This document shows, in pieces, positions 1 through 6,541 of a stretch of DNA of 10,595 bases. The position numbers and the translations under genes are program-made. The stretch's first letter is position 1, and every line of letters starts with the position of its first letter. The DNA comes from Saonia sp964398035 (GTDB lineage Bacteria > Bacteroidota > Bacteroidia > Flavobacteriales > Flavobacteriaceae): contig CAYNLI010000101.1 in assembly GCA_964398035.1 (NCBI GenBank), forward strand, positions 1 through 10,595. The letters run 5' to 3'. The notes beneath the pieces are model-generated. The model saw nothing but the letters and a program-made list of their open reading frames with translations. It did no database searches and was not told the DNA's origin.

Positions 1-903
1 AGCCATTATCAACAAGCTGAATTTTTTAATGAAAAAATAACCAATGATGTTAATTTACGATATGTAAATGACATGATTATAAAATACGAATCAGAGAAAA
101 AGAATACCCAAATTGAAGAATTGGCCAAAGAAAATGAAAATGTAAGACTTAGGCTTAGAAGAAACAACACTACCCTTTTGATTAGTGGTCTTGCTTTGCT
201 TCTCTTGGCAGGGATACTCTACATTTTATACAGACAATATCAGTTAAATAATGAGAAGAAAGTACTGACTTTGGAACAAAGCATGTTGCGGAGCCAAATG
301 AATCCACATTTTTTATTCAATTCTCTAAACTCTATTAAACTGTATATCATCAACAATGAGAAAAAGAATGCCGTTCATTATTTAAACAAATTTTCAAAAC
401 TGGTCAGGAAAATTCTTGAGGCTTCCTCAATGAAAGAAATATCACTGGCCGAAGAGTTGGAAACCGTGGAATTATATATGAATATTGAGAATATTCGTTT
501 TTCCAATGAAATAGATTTTAAAATCACCATTGAGGATGACATAAACCCTCACAACATAAAAATCCCATCCCTTATCCTACAGCCTTTCTTAGAAAATGCA
601 ATATGGCATGGCCTTTCATCAAAAGAAGGGCAGAAAAAAATAACACTTCATATAAGCAAAGAAAATCAGTGGTTTACAAAAATTTGTATCACTGACAATG
701 GAGTGGGAAGAGAAATGGCAGAAAAAATAAAAGAAAATAAAATCTTAAAAAGAAAGTCTGTTGGAATAGACATCACCAAAGAAAGATTGGCTAATTTTTC
801 CAAGGATTACCAAAATTCTTTTGACGTAAAAATGGTTGATCTCTATGATGATGAGAACAAACCTTCGGGAACCATGGTGATTCTAGACATCCCAACTATT
901 TAG
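1..903 (+). CDS. LytS-type sensor histidine kinase, 5' partial
   Basis: C-terminal part of a membrane sensor kinase of the LytS/YehU (His_kinase, PF06580) class, which autophosphorylates on His and passes phosphate to a response regulator, usually of the LytTR type. The frame is open from base 1, so the ATG at 73 is internal and the sensor part lies outside the window. Seen in order: a charged, coiled-coil-like stretch (nt 70-160), one transmembrane helix (about nt 169-231), the H-box NPHFLFNSLNSI with the phospho-acceptor His at nt 307-309, the N-box LENAIWHGL (nt 589-615), the G-box DNGVGR (nt 694-711) and a second glycine region near GIDITKERL. Flavobacterial relatives often carry periplasmic or cytoplasmic TPR repeats before the coiled coil, so the missing part is probably TPR; this is inference. 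No response regulator gene follows; the next gene is convergent and overlaps its tail by 8 bp. Confidence 0.93.
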   Translation, partial: SHYQQAEFFNEKITNDVNLRYVNDMIIKYESEKKNTQIEELAKENENVRLRLRRNNTTLLISGLALLLLAGILYILYRQYQLNNEKKVLTLEQSMLRSQMNPHFLFNSLNSIKLYIINNEKKNAVHYLNKFSKLVRKILEASSMKEISLAEELETVELYMNIENIRFSNEIDFKITIEDDINPHNIKIPSLILQPFLENAIWHGLSSKEGQKKITLHISKENQWFTKICITDNGVGREMAEKIKENKILKRKSVGIDITKERLANFSKDYQNSFDVKMVDLYDDENKPSGTMVILDIPTI

Positions 904-1465
904 AATGTTCTTTTGCCACTTCCTCCAACTCCGCGTACCATTTTTTTCCAAACTTTCTTATCAAAGCTTCTTTTACAAACTTATATATAGGTACTTGCAA
1001 TTCTTTTCCCAAACTACATGCGTCGTCACAAATTTCCCATTTATGGTAATTCACGGCCGTAAGTTCTGTATACTCTCTAACTCTAATAGGATATAAATGG
1101 CAAGAAACAGGTTTTTTCCATTTTATGACCCCAGCGTTATACGCTTCTTCAATTCCACATTTGGTAATTCCCTTTTCTGAAAAAACCACATACGCACATT
1201 CACTTTCGTTCACCAAAGGTGTTTCCCATTCACCATCATCTCCCTTTATAAATGCTCCTTGTTCTTCTATGACAACTATCCCTTCTGGTCGTAAAAATGG
1301 TTTTACAGCACTATAGATGTCCACCAAAATCTCTGTCTCATTATCATCAACTGGCGCACCGGCGTTCCCATCTATACAGCAAGCGCCCTTACAAGCATTA
1401 AGATTGCATACAAAATCATTTTCTATGATTTCTTCGGACACTATCGTTTTTCCTAACTGGAACAT
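896..1465 (-). CDS. DUF3109 family cysteine-rich protein
   Basis: A 189-residue cytoplasmic protein of the DUF3109 family, of unknown function, distantly reminiscent of the YkgJ-type CxxxCC metal-binding proteins. Nine cysteines are visible: C20, C25, C29 and C30 in the N-terminal motif FVCNLNACKGACC, then C90, C103, C122 (within SCHLYPIR), C146 and C150. The number and spacing suggest a bound metal or iron-sulfur centre; this is inference. The frame stays open to a TTG at 1486, but that TTG lies inside an exact -7 promoter box (1484-1491), so the ATG at 1463-1465 (MFQLGKTIVSEE) is chosen; it also matches the start I remember for flavobacterial homologues. It is divergent from the MarC-family gene and convergent with the kinase, sharing the 8 bases 896-903 with the kinase tail. 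Confidence 0.9.
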   Translation of the reverse strand: MFQLGKTIVSEEIIENDFVCNLNACKGACCIDGNAGAPVDDNETEILVDIYSAVKPFLRPEGIVVIEEQGAFIKGDDGEWETPLVNESECAYVVFSEKGITKCGIEEAYNAGVIKWKKPVSCHLYPIRVREYTELTAVNYHKWEICDDACSLGKELQVPIYKFVKEALIRKFGKKWYAELEEVAKEHSK

Positions 1466-1483
1466 ATCTTGAATATCAATTTG

Positions 1484-1512
1484 CAAAGATACTTTTTTAG
1501 GGCATAATTCAA
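1484..1512 (-). promoter_or_regulatory. Promoter of the DUF3109 gene (Bacteroidota type)
   Basis: On the minus strand TATCTTTG (1484-1491) matches the Bacteroidota -7 consensus TAnnTTTG exactly, and TTG at 1510-1512 sits 18 bases upstream at the -33 position. Transcription would start near 1478, leaving a leader of roughly a dozen bases before the ATG at 1465. The box overlaps the upstream in-frame TTG, which argues against that TTG being the start. Confidence 0.7.
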
Positions 1513-1558
1513 TCTCTTTTATTTTTATTCAAAACATCTAAAAGGTTCTTATAAAACG

Positions 1559-1566
1559 TAAATTTG
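1559..1566 (+). promoter_or_regulatory. -7 box upstream of the MarC-family gene
   Basis: TAAATTTG matches the TAnnTTTG consensus exactly and lies 23 bases before the ATG at 1590. No good TTG is seen at the -33 position, so the promoter is judged on the -7 box and its placement only. The final G is also the first base of an in-frame GTG, which is therefore unlikely to be translated. Confidence 0.5.
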
Positions 1567-1589
1567 TGCATAATTTAAAATTATTCTCG

Positions 1590-2162
1590 ATGAATTTTAG
1601 TTTTAAAGAAATTGCTACGGCAAGCATGATTCTTTTTGCGGTAATCGATATTTTGGGAAGTGTCCCCATTATCATTGGATTGCGAAAAAAAGTAGGCCAT
1701 ATACAGTCTGGCAAAGCAACTTTGGTCGCTGGTGGCATTATGATCGCCTTTTTGTTTGTAGGGGAAGAAATCCTGAATTTAATAGGGATTGATGTCAACT
1801 CTTTTGCTGTTGCTGGTGCTCTTGTTATTTTCTTTTTGGCTATTGAAATGGTGTTGGGCATAACTATTTATAAGGATGATGAACCAGAAAGTGCATCTAT
1901 TGTACCTATTGCCTTTCCGTTGATTGCAGGTGCTGGGACAATGACTTCAATACTGTCTTTACGTGCAGAATATCATGTTGAAAATATTATTGTGGCCATA
2001 CTGGTAAATGTTATTTTTGTCTACCTCGTTTTAAAATCTTCCAAAAAAATAGAAAAGGTACTTGGAAAAAGTGGTTTAAATGTTATAAGAAAGGTTTTTG
2101 GAGTTATTCTACTGGCTATATCAGTAAAACTATTTGCAACCAATATCAATCAACTTTTTTAA
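1590..2162 (+). CDS. MarC family (UPF0056) integral membrane protein
   Basis: A 190-residue inner-membrane protein with about six hydrophobic helices (roughly residues 8-28, 43-63, 68-90, 107-128, 133-152 and 167-186). It carries the family's two signature regions: DILGSVP (residues 20-26), corresponding to the usual DPxGxxP motif, and FPLIAGAGTMTS, corresponding to the usual PLxxGPG motif. The proline after Asp in the first motif is Ile here. The MarC family has no settled transport substrate, and the original link to multiple antibiotic resistance was not upheld, so no resistance role should be read from the name. The ATG at 1590 is preferred to the in-frame GTG at 1566, which lies in the -7 box. 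A small membrane protein gene follows after 21 bp, probably on the same transcript. Confidence 0.9.
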   Translation: MNFSFKEIATASMILFAVIDILGSVPIIIGLRKKVGHIQSGKATLVAGGIMIAFLFVGEEILNLIGIDVNSFAVAGALVIFFLAIEMVLGITIYKDDEPESASIVPIAFPLIAGAGTMTSILSLRAEYHVENIIVAILVNVIFVYLVLKSSKKIEKVLGKSGLNVIRKVFGVILLAISVKLFATNINQLF

Positions 2163-2183
2163 TCTTTTATAAAAGTCAAAATC

Positions 2184-2387
2184 ATGAACAAAATATTCTC
2201 TTTAGTATTAATCATTCTAGCACTGGCATTGATTGCCCTTAACGCTACTCTTATAGATTTTGAAAACCCTTTTGTTGGTGACAGCCTTATTGCTTTGATA
2301 GGCATCTTGGCTTCGTTCTGTGCAATTGTATTGCTTCTGATATATATTGCCTCTAAAAAAATAGAAAAAAAACTGAATGAGGATTAA
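2184..2387 (+). CDS. Small two-helix membrane protein, unknown function
   Basis: A 67-residue protein I do not recognise as a named family. It has two hydrophobic segments (about residues 4-22 and 34-57) joined by an acidic turn containing DFENPFVGD, and ends in a charged tail SKKIEKKLNED, giving a likely hairpin with the Lys-rich tail in the cytoplasm. The gene begins 21 bp after the MarC-family stop, with no terminator or promoter box between, so the two are probably co-transcribed. Its tail resembles the Lys-rich SSKKIEKVL loop of the MarC protein, probably by chance. Its stop codon shares the four bases TTAA (2384-2387) with the stop of the convergent S41 protease gene. Reality as a gene rests on the coherent membrane topology and position. 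Confidence 0.75.
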   Translation: MNKIFSLVLIILALALIALNATLIDFENPFVGDSLIALIGILASFCAIVLLLIYIASKKIEKKLNED

Positions 2388-4009
2388 TTATTGGCTTCAA
2401 TAGTTTCCGCCTCTTTTTGAGAAATTGTTGGACGATTCAATTCCAATATTTTTTTCAGCATGGCGTCTCCCTTTCCTTTGATCTTGGCATAGCTATTTGT
2501 TGAAAATAACTGTTCTGCCAAAGCTGCTTTTAAATAGAGTTTTATCTTATCCTCAAAAGCATAAAAATCCAATTTTATATTGCGAGCAATGGAATAATCT
2601 ACAAAACGTTCAAAAAGAATATCATCTACTTTAAAAGTATCCATATATTCATCTTTAGAAAAGCTTGCATATTGCTCCCTATCCTTGTCCAACTCTTCAA
2701 AAACAAAAAATGATAAAAAGCCCACGCTTTCCAATGTTTCAACGGTTTCCTCTTCATTAGTGCCTATAGGCACAAAAACATCTGGGATAATACCGCCCCC
2801 ACCATAAACTACTTTACCTCTTGGGGTTGTGAATTTTAATGAGTCCGCCACTTTAATACTATCAACAGAAATCAATTCCCCACTATGATAGCGATTAGTG
2901 AATTTTTGATAGTAATCTTTAGTCCCATTTTTATAAGTTTTTTGAATAGAACGCCCAGTAGGAGTATAATATCTAGAAACCGTTAGCCGTACAGCAGAAC
3001 CATCTCCTAATTGCATTTCTCGTTGTACAAGACCTTTTCCAAATGACCTTCTCCCAACTATGGTCCCTATATCATTGTCCTGCAATGCACCTGCAACAAT
3101 TTCACTGGCAGAAGCAGAACGCTCATTGATCAATACATATACCTGCTTATCTTCAAAACTGCCTTCATCAGTAGCAAAGGACTTGTCTATTTTTCCTTTC
3201 TTGTTTTTTGTGAAGAGGATTAATTTTCCATCTTTCAAAAATTCATCTGCCATTTTCTCTGCAATTCCCAAATAACCTCCTGGATTATCCCTTAGATCCA
3301 AAACTAATTTTACAGCTCCTTGTTCTTGCAAAGCAGTAAGAGCGCCTTTAAATTCCTTGAAAGTAGATTCCGCAAAACGATTCACTTTTATATAGCCCAT
3401 ATCTTGGGTCAGCATATAATAAGCATCTACACTTTTTATAGGAATAACATCTCTTTTAATATTGACCGTAAAATATTTATCCTCACTCTTACGGTATATC
3501 TTAAGTTTAACCGTTGACCCTTCCTTTCCTTTAAGTTTATCAACAACACTTTCACTTGGTAAGTTCTTCCCATAAAGGGTGTCATTACCAGCCATAAGAA
3601 TACGGTCTCCTGCCATAATCCCTTTTATAAAACTAGGGCCTTTGTCCACCGTTCTAATTACGGATATGGTGTCTTTGTACATATAAAAATTGACCCCGAT
3701 GCCCACAAAATCACCTTTCATGTTTTCAGACACCTCATCCATTTCCTGTTTTGGAATATAGACTGAATGTGGATCCAATTTATCTAAAATATTGCTCACT
3801 GTAACATCAACAATACTATCCGTATTTATTTCATCTACATACTCATACTCAATATAATCAATAAGCCTGTTCAGCTTATCCTTTTTGGAATTTGTAGTAA
3901 ACAACTTCTCTGGTGAGTCATTAAAATTAAGCTTGCCTCCAATAAAAATCCCAATGGCAACAGCAGTACCAATAATTACAGGCCATAAGTAGTTGTGTTT
4001 TTTGTTCAT
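2384..4009 (-). CDS. S41 family C-terminal processing protease (CtpA/Prc-like)
   Basis: A 541-residue serine protease that cleaves proteins near their C terminus outside the cytoplasm, anchored by an N-terminal hydrophobic segment (residues 7-25). A PDZ domain occupies about residues 95-185 and an S41 catalytic domain about 200-375. The nucleophile is inferred as Ser300 in SASASEI, with Lys325 in SFGKG as general base: the 25-residue spacing equals that of Ser430-Lys455 in E. coli Prc, and Asp311 matches Prc Asp441. The C-terminal part (about 400-541) is a less conserved extension that ends in an acidic tail. The frame extends to a TTG at 4039, but the ATG at 4007-4009 (MNKKHNYLWPV) is chosen: TTG would overlap the upstream gene and put an Arg/Lys extension before the anchor. 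It lies 13 bp after the dCMP deaminase-like gene and is probably translated from the same mRNA. Confidence 0.95.
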   Translation of the reverse strand: MNKKHNYLWPVIIGTAVAIGIFIGGKLNFNDSPEKLFTTNSKKDKLNRLIDYIEYEYVDEINTDSIVDVTVSNILDKLDPHSVYIPKQEMDEVSENMKGDFVGIGVNFYMYKDTISVIRTVDKGPSFIKGIMAGDRILMAGNDTLYGKNLPSESVVDKLKGKEGSTVKLKIYRKSEDKYFTVNIKRDVIPIKSVDAYYMLTQDMGYIKVNRFAESTFKEFKGALTALQEQGAVKLVLDLRDNPGGYLGIAEKMADEFLKDGKLILFTKNKKGKIDKSFATDEGSFEDKQVYVLINERSASASEIVAGALQDNDIGTIVGRRSFGKGLVQREMQLGDGSAVRLTVSRYYTPTGRSIQKTYKNGTKDYYQKFTNRYHSGELISVDSIKVADSLKFTTPRGKVVYGGGGIIPDVFVPIGTNEEETVETLESVGFLSFFVFEELDKDREQYASFSKDEYMDTFKVDDILFERFVDYSIARNIKLDFYAFEDKIKLYLKAALAEQLFSTNSYAKIKGKGDAMLKKILELNRPTISQKEAETIEANN

Positions 4010-4022
4010 TTTCTTGGGGCGA

Positions 4023-4460
4023 TTAAGAAACGTTATCAATAATGGGCATATGCGTTAATTCCACACCCGCTTGTTCTAAAAAAATTAATCCAGAATCATC
4101 TTTGTATGCCTTTTTATATACAACGCGTTTAATCCCAGATTGATGTATCAACTTACTGCATTCTCTACATGGTGACAAGGTAATGTACAACGTTGATTCT
4201 TGACAGGATTGTGTTGATGCCGCTACTTTTAAAATAGCATTGGCCTCCGCATGCAAAACATGCCATTTAGTATATCCTTCCTCATCCTCGCAAAAATTAT
4301 CAAACCCTGAAGGTGTCCCATTATAGCCATCAGAAATAATCATTCTGCCTTTTACAATTATGGCACCTACCTGTCTACGTTTGCAAAAAGACAATTTGCC
4401 CCACTCTGTTGCCATTCGCAAATATGCCTTATCATATTTTTCTTGCTTCTCCTTTTTCAT
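4023..4460 (-). CDS. Deoxycytidylate (dCMP) deaminase family protein
   Basis: A 145-residue zinc-dependent deaminase of the ComEB/dCMP deaminase type, which converts dCMP to dUMP and feeds thymidylate synthesis. The zinc site is complete: His70 and catalytic Glu72 in HAEAN, and Cys98 and Cys101 in PCREC. The NGTPSGFDNF region (residues 47-56) is the substrate-side loop typical of dCMP deaminases rather than of cytidine deaminases or tRNA adenosine deaminases, so dCMP is the best guess at substrate. Length is normal for the short bacterial form. It is the first gene of an apparent two-gene unit with the S41 protease; the biochemical link between the two is not obvious, and the pairing may simply reflect shared transcription. 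A weak promoter candidate lies about 50 bp upstream. Confidence 0.9.
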   Translation of the reverse strand: MKKEKQEKYDKAYLRMATEWGKLSFCKRRQVGAIIVKGRMIISDGYNGTPSGFDNFCEDEEGYTKWHVLHAEANAILKVAASTQSCQESTLYITLSPCRECSKLIHQSGIKRVVYKKAYKDDSGLIFLEQAGVELTHMPIIDNVS

Positions 4461-4509
4461 ATATAAATGAAGGCTTTATTCTTTAACAATTCTCAGTTTT
4501 CTTAGTGGA

Positions 4510-4540
4510 ACAAGATACCCTGTTTCCATAACCTCTACAA
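4510..4540 (-). promoter_or_regulatory. Possible promoter of the dCMP deaminase-S41 unit
   Basis: On the minus strand TATCTTGT (4510-4517) resembles TAnnTTTG but differs at the last two positions, and TTG at 4538-4540 lies 20 bases upstream. It is the best candidate in the 108-bp gap between the HupE-like stop and the deaminase ATG, but it is a weak match. Confidence 0.3.
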
Positions 4541-4568
4541 CCGTAAAGGGTTAATATTTAGTGAAAAT

Positions 4569-5153
4569 CTATAAAGGAAACGTTTTAATGAGCATTGGTA
4601 TTGTAATAAGAATAATCAATACTGAACTTATTAATATAAATAAGGACTGTTTTACTTTTAAGATTGACTGCATTATGTAGGCCAAAAACAAAATACAGAC
4701 AATAATTGAAACCTGTGAAATTTCTATACCCGATGCAAATCCTAAAAGTGGACCTCCTTTTTGCTCTTTCCCTGCCATCAACATTTTAAAGTAGTTAGAA
4801 AACCCAAAGCCATGTATCAGCCCAAAAAAAGCGGTGACCAATAACTGCAATAACCAACTTTTTTGATGTATGCTTTTCTTAATGTCCAATACATTGAACA
4901 AGGCTGTTAATAAAATGGTCACAGGTATTAAAAATTCTATCCAGGATGCATTTATAACCATCGCTTCGTAAACGGACAATGCCAAGGACATACAATGAAA
5001 AATGGTAAACACTGTAGCTAAAAGCAATACTTTTTTCCAATTCTTAAACGTAAAGGGGATTGCCAAGGCTGATAAAAACAAAATATGGTCATACGCCCCA
5101 AAATCCAACACATGGTCTAAACCCAATTTTATATAGAACCAGAATTCTTCCAT
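4569..5153 (-). CDS. HupE/UreJ-type integral membrane protein
   Basis: A 194-residue polytopic membrane protein of the HupE/UreJ_2 type. Members related to HupE and UreJ are thought to move or handle nickel or other metals, but the flavobacterial branch is uncharacterised. About six hydrophobic helices are visible. Conserved polar residues within them include His14 (GLDH), Asp22-His23 (AYDHILFL), His53 (FHCMSLALS) and His114 (GLIHGFGFSN), the histidines expected of a metal-handling membrane protein in this family. No hydrogenase or urease genes are present in the window, so a nickel role is not supported by context. The ATG at 5153 gives the expected start MEEFWFYIKLGLDH. It follows the TerB/DnaJ gene by 72 bp on the same strand, with an inverted repeat in between; no good promoter box was seen there. 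Confidence 0.82.
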   Translation of the reverse strand: MEEFWFYIKLGLDHVLDFGAYDHILFLSALAIPFTFKNWKKVLLLATVFTIFHCMSLALSVYEAMVINASWIEFLIPVTILLTALFNVLDIKKSIHQKSWLLQLLVTAFFGLIHGFGFSNYFKMLMAGKEQKGGPLLGFASGIEISQVSIIVCILFLAYIMQSILKVKQSLFILISSVLIILITIPMLIKTFPL

Positions 5154-5179
5154 TTTCTTTTATTTGTTGATTTTTAGTT

Positions 5180-5230
5180 GATAGTTGTTAGGGTGTTCGT
5201 TTTTGATTAAAGTGTAAAGTAACAACTATC
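5180..5230. repeat. Perfect 11-bp inverted repeat with 29-nt spacer
   Basis: GATAGTTGTTA (5180-5190) is the exact reverse complement of TAACAACTATC (5220-5230). The right arm covers the stop codon of the TerB/DnaJ gene (5226-5228), and the rest lies in the 72-bp gap before the HupE-like gene. There is no U-tract after the stem on the minus strand, so it does not look like a classical terminator. A short direct repeat GTTGAT (5166-5171 and 5177-5182) borders the left arm. Confidence 0.7.
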
Positions 5231-5978
5231 CAATTCCTCTCTCATTCTGTATTTCTTCGTAGGCTTTTTGCACTTGCTTAAATTTTTCTTCAGCACCTTT
5301 TTTAATGGCCTCATTTTCTGTGACCACTTTATCTGGATGGTATTTTTTGGCCATTGTTCGGTAAGCCTTTTTCACCTCATCATCAGTTGCCTTCTTTTCT
5401 ATTTCAAGGATTTTATAGGCATTGTCAACAGATTTAATGAACATTGCTTTTATGCTTTCAAAATCTATGTGCCCTACTCGTAAATATCCAGCTATTTCTT
5501 CTATTTTATTAATCTCAGGAGTGCTTACATGCCCATCAGCCTGTGCAATTCCGAATAAAAAGTGGAGCAATTGCAAACGTACTTCATAACGGGTACGCTG
5601 GGTCATAAATGCACAGATCCTTTGGGTAGAAATCTCCTTTTTTTTAATGACCTCATTAAAAGTCCTGAAAATAGCATTTGCTTTTTCTTTACCATAGGTA
5701 CTTAAAAAATATTGACGCACGTAATCTAGCTCTCGCTGACTTACTTTTCCATCGGCTTTAATCACAATAGAACACAGAGAAAGAAGGTGCAGCTCAAAAT
5801 CGGCAGGAGAAACCGGTCCTCTACGAATATCTTTATAAACAGTGCCAGCACCTCTGCCAATACTTCCTTTTCCCTTGGTAGTAAAACTATCAATTGCACT
5901 ACCAACTAAAAACCCTAAAACAGCTCCTGGAAATCTAAATACCGAATACCCAATAACTGCCGCAAACCACTTAATCAT
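5226..5978 (-). CDS. TerB-DnaJ domain co-chaperone (DjlA-like)
   Basis: A 250-residue protein with the domain order of DjlA: an N-terminal hydrophobic, glycine-rich segment (residues 4-30) that probably inserts in the membrane, a TerB-like helical domain (about 58-170), and a C-terminal J domain (about 186-247). The J domain carries HPD at residues 214-216, the motif that stimulates DnaK ATPase. The TerB domain shows the paired acidic motifs KADGKV (74-79) and QADGHV (146-151), a hallmark of TerB and DjlA proteins that may bind metal. A basic glycine-rich linker (about 35-55) follows the membrane segment. Inferred role: recruiting DnaK to the inner membrane. It is divergent from the bacilliredoxin gene, with an exact -7 box 20 bp upstream of its ATG. 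Tellurite resistance should not be inferred from the TerB name. Confidence 0.9.
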   Translation of the reverse strand: MIKWFAAVIGYSVFRFPGAVLGFLVGSAIDSFTTKGKGSIGRGAGTVYKDIRRGPVSPADFELHLLSLCSIVIKADGKVSQRELDYVRQYFLSTYGKEKANAIFRTFNEVIKKKEISTQRICAFMTQRTRYEVRLQLLHFLFGIAQADGHVSTPEINKIEEIAGYLRVGHIDFESIKAMFIKSVDNAYKILEIEKKATDDEVKKAYRTMAKKYHPDKVVTENEAIKKGAEEKFKQVQKAYEEIQNERGIG

Positions 5979-5998
5979 AACAATTTTATAATTTTTTT

Positions 5999-6006
5999 CA
6001 AAGATA
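5999..6006 (-). promoter_or_regulatory. -7 box upstream of the TerB/DnaJ gene
   Basis: On the minus strand TATCTTTG matches TAnnTTTG exactly, 20 bp before the ATG at 5978. A TTTG occurs 13 bases further upstream, which is too close for the usual -33 spacing, so only the -7 box is claimed. Confidence 0.5.
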
Positions 6007-6075
6007 TAATTTTACTTGCCAAATACTATTCTAAGGATAAAGTTAAGGTGTTCGACCAAAATGCGACAAATTAAT

Positions 6076-6083
6076 TACCTTTG
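6076..6083 (+). promoter_or_regulatory. -7 box upstream of the bacilliredoxin gene
   Basis: TACCTTTG matches TAnnTTTG exactly, 26 bp before the ATG at 6110. The -33 region holds only TTCG (6051-6054) at a 21-base spacing, a weak match. With the box at 5999-6006 on the other strand, it makes this 131-bp gap a divergent promoter region. Confidence 0.55.
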
Positions 6084-6109
6084 TAACACATTTTTAAAAC
6101 AAAATAGAC

Positions 6110-6520
6110 ATGTACCCTGCAGAATTAGTAAAACCCATGAGAGATGACTTGGCAATGGCCGGGTTTGAAGAATTACATACATCAGAAGCTGTTGAAAATG
6201 CATTGAAACAATCTGGAACCACTTTAATAGTTGTTAACTCCGTTTGTGGTTGTGCTGCTGCCAATGCAAGACCAGCTGCTAAAATGAGCCTTCAGAATGA
6301 TAAAAAACCAGATCATATCGTAACTGTTTTCGCTGGTGTGGATACGGAAGCCGTAAATACCGCAAGAAATGCCATGATTCCTTTTCCTCCATCATCGCCA
6401 AGTATGGCCTTGTTTAAAGATGGGGAATTGGTACACATGATAGAGCGTCATCATATTGAAGGAAGACCAGCAGAAATTATTGCTGAAAACCTAGTTGAAG
6501 CTTATAATGAGTTTTGTTAA
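6110..6520 (+). CDS. BrxA/BrxB family bacilliredoxin-like protein
   Basis: A 136-residue thioredoxin-fold protein of the BrxA/BrxB (YphP/YqiW) family. In Bacillus these remove bacillithiol from S-bacillithiolated proteins after oxidative stress. The active-site motif CGC is at residues 46-48 (NSVCGCAAANARP), and the sequence is alignable to the family over its full length, with the conserved MYPAELVKPMRDDL start and the FPPSSPSMALFKDG region. The last residue is also a Cys (C136), a possible third redox residue or resolving thiol. Whether this organism makes bacillithiol cannot be seen here; BshA, BshB and BshC homologues are reported in Bacteroidota, so the role is plausible. It is monocistronic: its own -7 box lies upstream and a strong terminator begins 21 bp after the stop. 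Confidence 0.93.
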   Translation: MYPAELVKPMRDDLAMAGFEELHTSEAVENALKQSGTTLIVVNSVCGCAAANARPAAKMSLQNDKKPDHIVTVFAGVDTEAVNTARNAMIPFPPSSPSMALFKDGELVHMIERHHIEGRPAEIIAENLVEAYNEFC

Positions 6521-6541
6521 TAGTTCTATCTTAAAATATAG

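Noticed and set aside
905..1316. Two 63-codon plus-strand frames (905-1096 and 1125-1316)
   Set aside because: They lie antisense within the DUF3109 gene, have no recognisable domain, and their composition mirrors the complementary coding strand.
1538..1861. A 107-codon minus-strand frame across the MarC-family start
   Set aside because: It is antisense to a well-supported membrane protein and has a Lys/Ile/Pro-rich composition with no domain.
4009..4039. TTG start at 4039 for the S41 protease
   Set aside because: It would overlap the upstream gene by 17 bp and add a ten-residue basic leader; the ATG at 4009 is directly followed by the membrane anchor and leaves a normal 13-bp gap.
4507..4527. 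Imperfect palindrome GGAACA...TGTTTCC upstream of the dCMP deaminase gene
   Set aside because: The arms are short and need a bulge to pair; no terminator-like U-tract or consistent promoter spacing supports a function.
5226..5978. Tellurite resistance determinant based on the TerB-like domain
   Set aside because: The protein has a DjlA-type TerB plus J-domain layout, and no terC, terD or terZ genes are nearby.
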